Of a stretch of DNA of 30,387 bases, positions 21,836-30,138 are shown one piece after another; positions within the stretch are counted from its first letter, which is position 1; every line of letters begins with the position of its first letter. The stretch is from an uncultured Dorea sp. Its GTDB lineage: Bacteria; Bacillota; Clostridia; Lachnospirales; Lachnospiraceae. The notes under the pieces are model-generated. The model was given only the letters and a program-made list of their open reading frames with translations, ran no database searches and had not been told where the DNA came from. The translations under genes and the position numbers were made by a program. The DNA lies in the NCBI GenBank assembly GCA_910587575.1, contig CAJULU010000054.1, positions 1-30,387 on the forward strand. Direction: 5' to 3'.

Positions 21836-23296
21836 ATGAGCAGAGTGAGAACAAGATTTGCGCCGAGTCCCACCGGCAGGATGCATGTGGGGAATTTAAG
21901 GACTGCGCTTTATGCGTATCTGATTGCCAAGCATGAGGGAGGGGACTTCATGCTTCGGATTGAGGATACGGATCAGGAGCGTTTCGTTGCCGGGGCACTG
22001 GATATTATTTACCATACCCTTGCGGAGACCGGACTTGTCCATGACGAAGGGCCGGATAAGGACGGCGGGGTGGGTCCCTATGTACAGAGTGAGCGGAATG
22101 CTTCCGGTCTGTATCTGAAGTATGCGAAGCAGCTGATTGACCAGGGGAATGCCTACTACTGTTTCTGCGACAAGGAGCGTCTGGCCTCCTTAAAGAGCAG
22201 CGTGTCAGAGGACGGGGGGACGGAGATTGTAGTCTATGACAAGCATTGTCTGGGGCTCAGCAAGGAAGAAGTGGAGGAGAATCTTAAGGCCGGGAAGCCT
22301 TATGTGATCCGGTTTAATATGCCAACAGAGGGGACAACCACCTTTGCGGACGATATTTACGGGGAGATCACGGTTCCCAATGAGGAGCTGGAAGATCTGA
22401 TTCTGATTAAGTCTGACGGGTATCCGACTTATAATTTCGCCAATGTCATTGATGACCACCTGATGGGGATTACCCATGTGGTGCGGGGGAATGAATATCT
22501 GTCTTCAGCGCCGAAGTATAACAAGATCTATGAGGCGTTCGGCTGGGAGGTTCCCACCTATGTACACTGCCCGCTGATTACGGACGAGAATCACAAGAAG
22601 CTGAGTAAGCGGTGCGGTCATTCTTCCTATGAGGATCTCATTGACCAGGGATTCATTACAGAGGCCGTGGTCAATTATGTGGCTCTGCTTGGCTGGTGCC
22701 CTGCAGGCAACCAGGAGATTTTCTCTCTGGAGGAACTGGTGAAGGAGTTCGACTACCGCCATATGAGCAAGTCTCCGGCAGTCTTTGATATCGTGAAGCT
22801 TAAGTGGATGAACGGCGAGTATTTCAAGGCCATGGATGAGGAACGGTTCTACCGGATGGCGGAACCTTACATCCGGGAAGTGGTATCCAAGGATTATGAC
22901 TTGAGGAAGATTGCGGCGCTTGTGCGCACCAGGATTGAAGTATTTCCGGATATCCGGGAGCAGATTGATTTCTTCGAGGAACTGCCGGAGTATGACACGG
23001 CCATGTACTGCCATAAGAAGATGAAGACCAATGAGGAAAAGTCTCTTGGGGTGCTTGAAGAGGTGCTTCCTCTGCTTGAGGCCCAGGAGGATTTCAGCAA
23101 TGATGCATTGTTCACGGTTCTTAAGGGCTATGTGGACGAGAAGGGGTACAAGACCGGATTTGTGATGTGGCCGGTGCGGACTGCGGTTTCCGGGAAACAG
23201 AATACTCCTGGAGGCGCAACGGAGATCATGGAGATCATCGGGAAAGAGGAGTCGCTTAAGAGAATCCGCAGGGGAATCGAATTATTAAGGAGATAA
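21836..23296 (+). CDS. gltX: Glutamyl-tRNA synthetase
   Basis: This 486-aa class I aminoacyl-tRNA synthetase charges tRNA-Glu (and possibly tRNA-Gln, if non-discriminating). The HIGH-type motif is APSPTGRMHVGNLRTAL (HVGN at residues 17-20) and the KMSKS-type motif is KLSKR (255-259). LRIEDTDQERF and the VVRGNEYLSSAPKYN block are also typical. Length is normal. Start: ATG 21836 with AGGAG 7 bp upstream; the frame is open to 21743, but that extension carries the hairpin and is not conserved-looking. The helicase gene follows after 9 bp, so they are co-transcribed. Confidence 0.96.
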   Translation: MSRVRTRFAPSPTGRMHVGNLRTALYAYLIAKHEGGDFMLRIEDTDQERFVAGALDIIYHTLAETGLVHDEGPDKDGGVGPYVQSERNASGLYLKYAKQLIDQGNAYYCFCDKERLASLKSSVSEDGGTEIVVYDKHCLGLSKEEVEENLKAGKPYVIRFNMPTEGTTTFADDIYGEITVPNEELEDLILIKSDGYPTYNFANVIDDHLMGITHVVRGNEYLSSAPKYNKIYEAFGWEVPTYVHCPLITDENHKKLSKRCGHSSYEDLIDQGFITEAVVNYVALLGWCPAGNQEIFSLEELVKEFDYRHMSKSPAVFDIVKLKWMNGEYFKAMDEERFYRMAEPYIREVVSKDYDLRKIAALVRTRIEVFPDIREQIDFFEELPEYDTAMYCHKKMKTNEEKSLGVLEEVLPLLEAQEDFSNDALFTVLKGYVDEKGYKTGFVMWPVRTAVSGKQNTPGGATEIMEIIGKEESLKRIRRGIELLRR

Positions 23297-23305
23297 GAGG
23301 AGTCT

Positions 23306-25159
23306 ATGAGTTTAAATCGTGCTCAGAGTACGGCGGCAGCCCACAAGGACGGGCCATGTATGGTTCTTGCCGGTCCCGGTTCCGGGAAAACTCTTACCAT
23401 TGCAAAGAGAATTGAATATCTGATCACAAAGTATAAGGTAAGGCCAGAAGAGATTCTGGTCATTACCTTTACAAAGTATGCGGCTAATGAGATGAAAGAA
23501 CGTTTCCGGCAGGTCATGGGCAGAGAAGGTCTTCCGGTGACGTTCGGAACTTTCCATGGAATCTATTACGGAATTCTCAAATGGGCATACCGGCTGAATC
23601 AGGGGAATCTGCTGTCAGACGAAGAGAAATTTTCTCTGCTTAGGCAGATTACGGCGCAGCTTGACTGGGAACCTGAGGGTGAATCCGGGGATGAGAGGGA
23701 GGCCCTTAAGGAGCTGGCGGCAGAGGTGGGCAATGTGAAGAATGATTGTCTTGAGATTGAAGAGTATGAGTCAGAGCGTTATGGAACAACCCGGTTCCGG
23801 GAACTGTACCGGATCTATGAGAGTGAGAAGAAGAAGCTTAGGAAGATTGATTTTGAAGATATGCTGGTTATGTGCCGGGAATTATTTCTGAAAAGACCGG
23901 ACATCCTAAAGAAATGGCAGGAAAAGTTCCGTTATATTCTGGTGGATGAGTTCCAGGACGTGAACCAGGCGCAGTATGACGTGGTGCGGATGCTGGCGGC
24001 TCCTGAGGATAATCTGTTCGTGGTGGGGGATGACGATCAGTCAATCTATGGGTTCAGAGGAGCAAAACCAGGGATTATGCTGGAATTTACGAAGGATTAT
24101 CCCGGTGCGCAGAGGATTCTGCTGGATATCAATTACCGTTCCACGGCTCATATCGTAAACGGCGCCCTCCGTGTGATCGCTCACAATGAGAATCGTTATG
24201 ATAAGAAGATAAGAGCCTGGAAGGAAAAGGGAGAGACCATCCATGTCCAGGAGGTAAAGGATCCGGCGGCAGAAGGGGAGTATGTACTGGAAACGATCAG
24301 AGAGTACCACAGGAAAGGAGTCCCTTACGAGGAAATGGCGGTTCTGTACAGGACCAGCCTGGATGCAAGGGCTCTGACGGAGGTCCTGGCAAAGCATCAG
24401 ATTCCCTTTGTCATGAAGGAGAAGGTGAACAGTATCTATGACCACTTTATCGGGATGGATCTGATGAGTTACCTGTATCTATCCCAGAACGGATGCGACC
24501 GGAAACACCTTATGCGGATTGCGAACAGGCCAAAGCGGTATCTTGGCCGTGACAGTATGGAGGGGCAGGTAAGTTTCGAGTCTCTGCGGAATTTTTACTG
24601 TGACAAGGCATGGATGATGGACCGGATCGATCAGTTGGAGTGGGATCTGAAAATGATAAAGGACAAGACCCCTTATGCGGCAATCCAGTACATCCGCAAA
24701 GGCATGGGATATGATGATTTCCTGCGGGAGTATGCCAGAGGGCATAAACTTTCGGAAGAGGAGCTGATGGAGACCGCAGACGAGATCTGGGAGAGCGCCA
24801 GGCAGTATCAGACGGTGGAAGAGTGGTCTGCCCATGTGGATCATTATAAAAAAGTGTTAAGTGAACAGAAGGCCGTGAGGTGGAAGGGACCGGGAACAGA
24901 CGGTCAGAAAGGGGTTTCCATGCTGACCATGCATGGAGCCAAGGGACTGGAGTATGAACTGGTATTCATCATAGAAAGTAATGAGGGAAGCACGCCTTAC
25001 CGGAAAGCGAAGACGAAGGAAGAGACTGAGGAGGAGCGGCGGATGTTCTACGTTGCCATGACCAGGGCAAAGAGCAGACTGGTCATCAGCTATGTCAAAG
25101 AAAAAAACGGAAAAGAACCTGGCCCTTCCCGCTTTATAGAAGAGTTACTCCTCGTCTAA
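23306..25159 (+). CDS. UvrD/PcrA-like SF1 DNA helicase
   Basis: This 617-aa 3'-5' superfamily 1A helicase has all core motifs: Q-motif LNRAQSTAA (residues 3-11), Walker A AGPGSGKT (22-29), motif Ia ITFTKYAANEM, Walker B DEFQD (214-218), motif III GDDDQSIYGFRGA, motif IV YRS, motif V MTMHGAKGLEYELVFI and motif VI VAMTRAKSRLVIS. It is about 100 residues shorter than typical PcrA/UvrD and lacks the usual long C-terminal extension, so it is a compact paralogue rather than certain PcrA. AGAGGAG precedes ATG 23306. Its last 15 bp overlap the convergent DUF1292 gene. Confidence 0.92.
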   Translation: MSLNRAQSTAAAHKDGPCMVLAGPGSGKTLTIAKRIEYLITKYKVRPEEILVITFTKYAANEMKERFRQVMGREGLPVTFGTFHGIYYGILKWAYRLNQGNLLSDEEKFSLLRQITAQLDWEPEGESGDEREALKELAAEVGNVKNDCLEIEEYESERYGTTRFRELYRIYESEKKKLRKIDFEDMLVMCRELFLKRPDILKKWQEKFRYILVDEFQDVNQAQYDVVRMLAAPEDNLFVVGDDDQSIYGFRGAKPGIMLEFTKDYPGAQRILLDINYRSTAHIVNGALRVIAHNENRYDKKIRAWKEKGETIHVQEVKDPAAEGEYVLETIREYHRKGVPYEEMAVLYRTSLDARALTEVLAKHQIPFVMKEKVNSIYDHFIGMDLMSYLYLSQNGCDRKHLMRIANRPKRYLGRDSMEGQVSFESLRNFYCDKAWMMDRIDQLEWDLKMIKDKTPYAAIQYIRKGMGYDDFLREYARGHKLSEEELMETADEIWESARQYQTVEEWSAHVDHYKKVLSEQKAVRWKGPGTDGQKGVSMLTMHGAKGLEYELVFIIESNEGSTPYRKAKTKEETEEERRMFYVAMTRAKSRLVISYVKEKNGKEPGPSRFIEELLLV

Positions 25160-25432
25160 CTCTTCAAATTCCTGTGTGTCCATCCATTCGTCAAATGCGT
25201 CTGCGGCAATCTCATATTCTTCATCGTCTATGATGTTCTCGAGTTCGGGGTCGCCCTCGGCTGTCTCCACATAACGGTAGAGATAGACGTCGCCTTCTTC
25301 CGTGTTCCCTTCCTCATTAAGAGGGAGCAGGGCTATGTATTCTTTGTCAGCGGCTTCGAACAGAGTGAGGATCGCACATTTTACGACTTCATCGTTGTCG
25401 AGTGTCAGTTCGACTGTCATGTATTCATCCAT
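25145..25432 (-). CDS. DUF1292 (YrzB-like) acidic protein
   Basis: This 95-aa very acidic protein is read from the minus strand. It shows the DUF1292 pattern: an N-terminal strand MTVELTLDNDEVVKCAILTLFEAADKEYIALLPL, then EGDVYLYRYVE, then a Glu/Asp-rich tail. The family is widespread in Firmicutes with no settled function. Translation starts at ATG 25432 with AAGGAGA 7-8 bp upstream on the minus strand. Its 3' end overlaps the helicase 3' end by 15 bp (convergent). It has its own promoter, which sits back to back with that of the lipoprotein gene. Confidence 0.88.
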   Translation of the reverse strand: MDEYMTVELTLDNDEVVKCAILTLFEAADKEYIALLPLNEEGNTEEGDVYLYRYVETAEGDPELENIIDDEEYEIAADAFDEWMDTQEFEELDEE

Positions 25433-25465
25433 GGTATCCGTCTCCTTTGTTTTATAGATACTTTA

Positions 25466-25494
25466 ACTGTACCAAAGGAAAGGGCAAAATGCAA
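25466..25494 (-). promoter_or_regulatory. Promoter of the DUF1292 gene
   Basis: On the minus strand TTGCAT (25489-25494) and TACAGT (25466-25471) are 17 bp apart, about 33 bp before ATG 25432. Its -35 lies 7 bp from the -35 of the divergent lipoprotein promoter, so the two may interfere or share a regulator. Confidence 0.5.
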
Positions 25495-25501
25495 GAAGGT
25501 T

Positions 25502-25530
25502 TTGAAAGTTACTATTCACAGCTACATAAA
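25502..25530 (+). promoter_or_regulatory. Promoter of the sugar-binding lipoprotein gene
   Basis: TTGAAA (25502-25507), 17 bp, then CATAAA (25525-25530). It is divergent from the DUF1292 promoter. The leader to ATG 25583 is about 45 nt and ends with AGGAGG (25571-25576). Confidence 0.45.
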
Positions 25531-25582
25531 AATGTTGCAGAATAATAGAAGAATATGCGAAAAAGGCATTAGGAGGAAAAAG

Positions 25583-26593
25583 ATGATGAGAAAAAGGGAG
25601 ATGCTGAGGGCATTGCTGCTGATGCTCGTATGCATTTCCGGTCTGTCTGCCTGTAAGAAGAATGTTGGCACGCCGGAGGATAATGCGGTGTCCGATGAGT
25701 CGCAGGAAGAAGAGACGCCGGATGAAGAAGATACATATGTGTTTGGTTTCTCTGGGATTGACATGGAGAACCCATATTTTATAACACTGGAATCCGCAAT
25801 CAGGGAGGTGATTGAGAAGGAGGGATACGAACTGATTACGAAGGATCCGGCCTCAAGTCCCGAGGATCAGGAGGCGCAGATTAAGGAGATGATTGAGGAA
25901 GGAATGGATGCGGTTTTTCTCTGTCCGGTGGACTGGGAGGCAATCACGCCGGCTCTGGACGCTCTGAAAGAAGCGGATGTGAAGATCATCAATGTGGATA
26001 CCCAGGTGAAAGAGATGGATTATGTGGATGCCTATATCGGCTCCAATAATGTAGAAGCAGGATATATCTGCGGGGAGGACCTGATCGGGAGATGTCCGGA
26101 GGGCGGAAAGGTGGCCATCCTGGAGTGCCCGACCCAGAATTCCATCAATGACCGGATCACGGGATTCGAGGAAGCGATTGCTTCGGCAGAGAAGGGATTC
26201 GAGGTGGTGGAGCGGGTGGACACCAACGGGGAGTTTGAGAAGGCCCTGGGCGCCGCAAAGGAGATCCTGGAAAAATATCCGGATGTTACGGCCGTCATGT
26301 GCGGTAATGACCAGCTTGCGGTTGCGGCAAAGACTGCGGTGAACCTTGCCGGTCTTAAGAATGTGATTATCTATGGCGTGGATGGTTCGCCGGATATTAA
26401 GAAGGAACTGAAGAAATCAGACGGACAGATTGCGGGAACAGCGGCACAGTCGCCCATCAATATCGGCAAGACTGCGGCCCGGACCGGAATCAGTATGCTG
26501 AAGGATGAGGAGTATGAGACGGAGATTTATGAAGATGTATTTATGATTGACAAGGACAATGTTGAAATGTACGGAGTAGACGGATGGCAGTAG
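25583..26593 (+). CDS. Sugar ABC transporter substrate-binding lipoprotein (RbsB-like)
   Basis: This 336-aa lipoprotein of the type 1 periplasmic-binding fold (ribose/galactose family) has a signal peptide with lipobox L21-S22-A23-C24, an acidic linker, then YVFGFSGIDMENPYF as the first strand. The hinge-domain segments GMDAVFLCPVDWEAITPAL, VDTQV, YIGSNNVEAGYICGEDLI, DRITGFEEAIA, MCGNDQLAVAAKTAV and YGVDGSPDIKKEL are all typical of sugar or autoinducer-2 binding proteins. The ligand is not readable. No ATPase or permease gene lies nearby, so it is an orphan that either serves a distant transporter or acts as a sensor. Start: ATG 25583 (or the next ATG, 25586), with AGGAGG 6 bp upstream; the frame is open to 25502. 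Confidence 0.93.
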   Translation: MMRKREMLRALLLMLVCISGLSACKKNVGTPEDNAVSDESQEEETPDEEDTYVFGFSGIDMENPYFITLESAIREVIEKEGYELITKDPASSPEDQEAQIKEMIEEGMDAVFLCPVDWEAITPALDALKEADVKIINVDTQVKEMDYVDAYIGSNNVEAGYICGEDLIGRCPEGGKVAILECPTQNSINDRITGFEEAIASAEKGFEVVERVDTNGEFEKALGAAKEILEKYPDVTAVMCGNDQLAVAAKTAVNLAGLKNVIIYGVDGSPDIKKELKKSDGQIAGTAAQSPINIGKTAARTGISMLKDEEYETEIYEDVFMIDKDNVEMYGVDGWQ

Positions 26594-26684
26594 AGTAATG
26601 AGGTATGTCATGAAATGAAAACTGATTTTGTGGTAACCCTAAGGAACTTGTACGGTTCTGAAAAAGAGCAGGAGGAGTCAAGGC

Positions 26685-28469
26685 ATGAAGGAGATACAGG
26701 GGAGGCCCTTACCGTTAGGAACTACAATGATAGGAGAGGTTGTGAATTTTTCTGTGGCAGTGCCCCAGGAGAAGGAGTGTCAGTTATTAATATACCGTGC
26801 CGGGGCAAAGAAACCATATGCCGTGTATGAGATGAAGCGGGAACTTGGGGAGGTGCGTTATCTTGCCCTGGAAGGACTGGAACCATCGAAATATGAATAC
26901 AACTACCGGATTGGCGGCCAGGTGGTCATTGATCCCTATGTGAAGGCCATCGCCGGGCGGGAAGTCTGGGGACGTAAGTGTGATGTGCAGAAACATGAAG
27001 TAAGAGGAATCCTTTATGATAAGGAATATGACTGGGAGGGAGATGAACCGCTGTGTCTGCCCTACCACAGTGTGATTGCGTACAGCCTGCATGTCCGGGG
27101 GTATACGAAGGCTGCGTCTTCCGGGGTGACAGGAAGGGGGACGTTCCAGGGAGTGGTGGAAAAGCTTCCCTATCTTCAGGATCTGGGAATCAACCAGATC
27201 CAGTGTATGCCGGTCTATGATTTTGAGGAGTGCATGCATTACCGGAATTACTGGGGATATGGATCGGCGTACTGGTTTGCTCCCAAAGGATCTTATGCGA
27301 AGTCTAAGGATGCGGTGCGGGAGTTAAAGGACATGGTCAAGGCCTGTCATAAGGCGGGAATCGAGGTGGTGCTCGAGATGCCCTTTACCGGGGAAGTGTC
27401 CAAGCAGACTATGGAAGAATGTCTCAGACATTATATGATTGAGTATCATATCGACGGATTTATTCTGAATCCGCAGATTGCGCCGATGGAGGCCATTTAC
27501 GCAGATCCGATTCTGAAAAAGACGAAGATTATGATTCACCGGATTGATTTTCAGACGATTATGCGCCGTTTCCTCAAAGGGGACGAGGGAATGGTGGAAG
27601 GAGTCATGTACTGGCTTCGTCATATTTCTGAAAAGGACGGAATCTTTAATTGTATTACCAATCAGAACGGCTTTACCCTGTACGACCTGGTGTCTTATGA
27701 CAGGAAGCATAATGAGGCAAACGGGGAGAATAACCAGGACGGCCCGGAATATAATTATAGCTGGAACTGCGGTGCGGAAGGGCCGACCAGAAAGAAAGCG
27801 CTTACGGCGCTCCGGGATCAGCAGATGCGCAACGGGCTGCTTCTGCTTCTGCTTGCCCAGGGTACGCCCTGCCTCCTTGCAGGGGATGAATTTGCCAATT
27901 CCCAGAAGGGAAATAATAATGTGTACTGTCAGGACAATCCCACGGGATGGACGGACTGGAGCCGGCTTGAGAAGAATAAGGGACTGCATGATTTTGTGAA
28001 GGAGCTGATTGCCCTGCGCAAAAGCCATCCGGTGTTCTGGCCCAAAGAAGAGATGTGCGGCCTGGATCAGTTAAGCTGCGGGGTTCCGGACGTGTCTTAC
28101 CATGGGGAAAATGCCTGGCGGGTTCCGTCCGAGGTGTTCAGCCGCCAGCTTGGCGTCTATTACAGCGGGCTGGCCGCAGGAGGCGAGGATTGTTTTATTG
28201 CTTATAATATGCACTGGATTGAGCATTCCTTTGCGCTGCCGGCTCTCCCAAGGGGAAAGAAGTGGTATCGGATTGCGTCTACGGAGGAGGGTATCCTTGA
28301 GACGGCAGAACTTCTTGAGAACCAGAGGATGGTGATACTGAAGGAACGAAGGATTATGGTGTTTGCAGGCAGGGAAGAAGATGGAACAAAAATGGAAAGA
28401 AATGGTGCAAAGAGCGGGGCTGACCTCGTATCAGCTGAAGTGGATCGCAATCATAACAATGATCATTGA
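26685..28469 (+). CDS. GH13 glycogen-debranching-like protein lacking catalytic residues
   Basis: This 594-aa protein has the architecture of isoamylase/GlgX-type debranching enzymes: an N-terminal CBM48/E-set domain (about 1-100), a GH13 barrel and a C-terminal beta domain. Family segments are plain: HVRGYTKAASSGVTGRGTFQG, NYWGYG, HNEANGENNQDG, YSWNCGAEGPT, LLAQGTPCLLAGDEF and NVYCQDN. But the catalytic sites are gone. Region I 'DVVxNHT' is EMPFTGE (from residue 231), the nucleophile Asp of 'DGFRFD' is Asn262 (DGFILN), no Glu acid/base is seen in the following strand (KTKIMIHRID), and 'HDG' is Gln327-Asn328-Gly. It should be inactive as a glycosidase and may be a glucan-binding or regulatory pseudoenzyme. 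AGGAGGAG precedes ATG 26685. The C-terminal 29 codons overlap traX out of frame. Confidence 0.88.
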   Translation: MKEIQGRPLPLGTTMIGEVVNFSVAVPQEKECQLLIYRAGAKKPYAVYEMKRELGEVRYLALEGLEPSKYEYNYRIGGQVVIDPYVKAIAGREVWGRKCDVQKHEVRGILYDKEYDWEGDEPLCLPYHSVIAYSLHVRGYTKAASSGVTGRGTFQGVVEKLPYLQDLGINQIQCMPVYDFEECMHYRNYWGYGSAYWFAPKGSYAKSKDAVRELKDMVKACHKAGIEVVLEMPFTGEVSKQTMEECLRHYMIEYHIDGFILNPQIAPMEAIYADPILKKTKIMIHRIDFQTIMRRFLKGDEGMVEGVMYWLRHISEKDGIFNCITNQNGFTLYDLVSYDRKHNEANGENNQDGPEYNYSWNCGAEGPTRKKALTALRDQQMRNGLLLLLLAQGTPCLLAGDEFANSQKGNNNVYCQDNPTGWTDWSRLEKNKGLHDFVKELIALRKSHPVFWPKEEMCGLDQLSCGVPDVSYHGENAWRVPSEVFSRQLGVYYSGLAAGGEDCFIAYNMHWIEHSFALPALPRGKKWYRIASTEEGILETAELLENQRMVILKERRIMVFAGREEDGTKMERNGAKSGADLVSAEVDRNHNNDH

Positions 28470-29061
28470 TCATGTGGGGGCAGTGTTGTTTCCGGATTGT
28501 TGGGAGTTACGCTATATCGGGCGTATTTCTTTCCCGATTTTCTGTTTTCTTTTGACAGAAGGTTTCCGGCATACCCGGAATATCCGAAGGTACATGATAA
28601 GGCTTGGCGGGTTTGCCTTGATTTCGGAAGTTCCGTATGACCTTGCGTTTCATGGGAAGACTGCGGATCCGGCACATCAGAATGTGTTCTTCACCCTGCT
28701 GCTGGGAGTGGTGCTGATGTATGTACTGGAACGCAGCAGGGAACTGCCTCTGAAGGTTCTGGAGATTCTGATGGTTATGAGTACGGCAGATTTACTTCGG
28801 ACGGATTACAGCTTTAAGGGGATTCTTCTGATTGCGGTATTCTATCTTCTGCGGGAGAATCTGTGGCTGAAGACGGTCTGCGCGGCTTTATGGAATTTTC
28901 TGTGGAACGGCAGCATACAGGGATACGGTGCGCTGGCAGTGATCCCGATTGCCATGTATAACGGGGAACGGGGACGGAAGATGAAGTATTTCTTCTATGT
29001 GTTCTACCCGGCGCATCTGATGGTTCTGTTTCTGGTGAACCAGCTGCTGCAAAAGACGTAG
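28381..29061 (+). CDS. TraX-family membrane protein
   Basis: This 226-aa integral membrane protein has about six to eight hydrophobic helices. The TraX hallmark is near the start: SYQLKWIAIITMIIDHVGAVLFP (split here as SYQLKWIAIIT and MIIDHVGAVLFP, residues about 16-38), then RYIGRISFPIFCFLLTEGF. TraX of F plasmid acetylates pilin. Chromosomal relatives in Firmicutes have no proven role and belong to acyltransferase-like membrane proteins; this one is no evidence of conjugation. Start: ATG 28381 with GGGAAG just upstream; it overlaps the preceding gene by 89 bp, and ATG 28402 is an alternative that still overlaps. The DUF5662-like gene follows after 43 bp. Confidence 0.87.
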   Translation: MEQKWKEMVQRAGLTSYQLKWIAIITMIIDHVGAVLFPDCWELRYIGRISFPIFCFLLTEGFRHTRNIRRYMIRLGGFALISEVPYDLAFHGKTADPAHQNVFFTLLLGVVLMYVLERSRELPLKVLEILMVMSTADLLRTDYSFKGILLIAVFYLLRENLWLKTVCAALWNFLWNGSIQGYGALAVIPIAMYNGERGRKMKYFFYVFYPAHLMVLFLVNQLLQKT

Positions 29062-29104
29062 CAGGCAGGTATTTCTGGTAAGATTATAAAGGAGAAGGAA
29101 TGAT

Positions 29105-29665
29105 ATGAAGGCATGGCAGCATTTCAAGACAATTAATCATCACAGATTACTGGTTATGAAAGGATGTTTTAAGGTGGGGTTGTACCGGCAGGGACTTCTC
29201 CATGACCTTTCGAAGTATTCCCCTTCCGAGTTTCTGGTAGGCTGCAGGTATTACCAGGGGACAAGAAGTCCGAACAATGCGGAGCGGGAGGATATCGGGT
29301 ATTCCAGGGCGTGGCTTCATCACAAGGGAAGAAACCGGCATCACTATGAATACTGGATTGATTACAGTATGGAACCGGATGAAGGGATTGTTGGCATGAA
29401 GATGCCGGTACGGTATGTGATTGAGATGTTTATTGACCGGATTGCGGCTGGGAAGACTTACCGTGGGAGCGAATATGAAGACTCCTATCCCCTTCAGTAT
29501 TACGAGAAAGGGGCGGCAAGGCTTGGACGGATGGTGCATCCGGAGACGGCGAGGCTTCTTCATTTTCTGCTTAAGATGCTGGCGAGGGACGGGGAGGAGG
29601 AGACGTTCCGGTATATACGGCGTAAGGTTCTGGGAAAGCGGGAGAGAAAGCGGTTATGCCGATAA
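29105..29665 (+). CDS. DUF5662-like protein with HD-type histidines
   Basis: This 186-aa basic protein with GLLHDLSKYSPSEF (about residues 30-43) and WLHHKGRNRHHYEYW (about 70-84) carries the His-Asp and His-His clusters seen in HD-domain metal hydrolases. It resembles the clostridial DUF5662 family (from memory). A metal-dependent phosphohydrolase role is plausible but unproven. The C-terminus is Arg/Lys-rich (RKVLGKRERKRLCR). AAGGAGAAGG precedes ATG 29105. It is the last gene before base composition falls and the AT-rich tail starts. Confidence 0.82.
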   Translation: MKAWQHFKTINHHRLLVMKGCFKVGLYRQGLLHDLSKYSPSEFLVGCRYYQGTRSPNNAEREDIGYSRAWLHHKGRNRHHYEYWIDYSMEPDEGIVGMKMPVRYVIEMFIDRIAAGKTYRGSEYEDSYPLQYYEKGAARLGRMVHPETARLLHFLLKMLARDGEEETFRYIRRKVLGKRERKRLCR

Positions 29666-29677
29666 CCGAATAAAGTC

Positions 29678-29706
29678 TTTACACCACAATCACCGATTGA
29701 TATAAT
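29678..29706 (+). promoter_or_regulatory. Strong promoter of the small-ORF module
   Basis: TTTACA (29678-29683) and a perfect TATAAT (29701-29706) are separated by exactly 17 bp. The -10 and its flanks are duplicated at 29961-29982, but that second copy has no -35. Confidence 0.75.
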
Positions 29707-29713
29707 GGAAGTA
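29692..29713 (+). repeat. 22-bp direct repeat, copy 1 (second copy at 29961-29982)
   Basis: The 22 bp that begin ACCGATTGATATAATGG and end AAGTA are identical at both places. The ribosome-site leader TAGGTGAGGATATGACAG (29740-29757 and 29981-29998) is also duplicated. In copy 2 the intervening spacer of about 27 bp has been deleted, joining -10 and ribosome site. Confidence 0.85.
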
Positions 29714-29750
29714 CCAAAGTAAACGGCACTTATGGAAAGTAGGTGAGGAT

Positions 29751-29933
29751 ATGACAGAAAAAGAAATGATTCAAAAAAATATTGAAGAGTTTTCCAGACT
29801 GCAAGGTTATATGATCTTAGCAGATAAAGAGTCAGAGACATATAAAGCTATGAAAGTAAGGTATATTGAATTAAAAGTTATCTTGGCTTCATCCGGTATC
29901 AATCTGACAGAACTTGACAGAATCAAAGAGTGA
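29751..29933 (+). CDS. Small helical protein of unknown function (60 aa)
   Basis: This 60-aa charged, wholly helix-forming protein begins MTEKEMIQKNIEEFSRLQGY and ends INLTELDRIKE. No signal or membrane segment. It is supported by a near-consensus promoter (29678-29706) and an AGGTGAGG ribosome site at 29741-29748. Codon use is AT-rich, unlike the upstream genes, which points to acquired DNA. I do not recognise a family; small helical proteins of this kind are common on mobile elements. Confidence 0.6.
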   Translation: MTEKEMIQKNIEEFSRLQGYMILADKESETYKAMKVRYIELKVILASSGINLTELDRIKE

Positions 29934-29991
29934 TAATTAAATGACAGAATCAAAAGGAATACCGATTGATATAATGGAAGTAGGTGAGGAT

Positions 29992-30078
29992 ATGACAGGT
30001 AAAGAAGTAGTTAGTCTTATCCAGAAATTAGAAGCTGAAGGTATGACGGCCGAAAAAATCATAGAAATTATAAAATAA
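29992..30078 (+). CDS. Tiny ORF with duplicated leader (28 aa)
   Basis: This 28-aa ORF, TGKEVVSLIQKLEAEGMTAE and then KIIEIIK after the initiator Met, has the same leader and first codons as the 60-aa gene. The frame is open from ATG 29941 (45 aa), but that start has no ribosome site while 29992 has AGGTGAGG. The 'L-x-x-EGM-T-x-E-x-I-x-x-I' pattern resembles short helix-turn-helix-like or antitoxin-like tails in mobile DNA, though this is weak. A 16-bp terminator stem follows at 30139. Confidence 0.45.
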   Translation: MTGKEVVSLIQKLEAEGMTAEKIIEIIK

Positions 30079-30138
30079 GTCGAAACTGCCGAACCTAAAA
30101 AAGAAACACAATAACAACTGAACAGAGACCGGCAAACC

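Noticed and set aside
28381..29061. TraX as a sign of a conjugative element
   Set aside because: TraX-family proteins are common on Firmicutes chromosomes, and no relaxase, coupling protein or type IV secretion gene is present.
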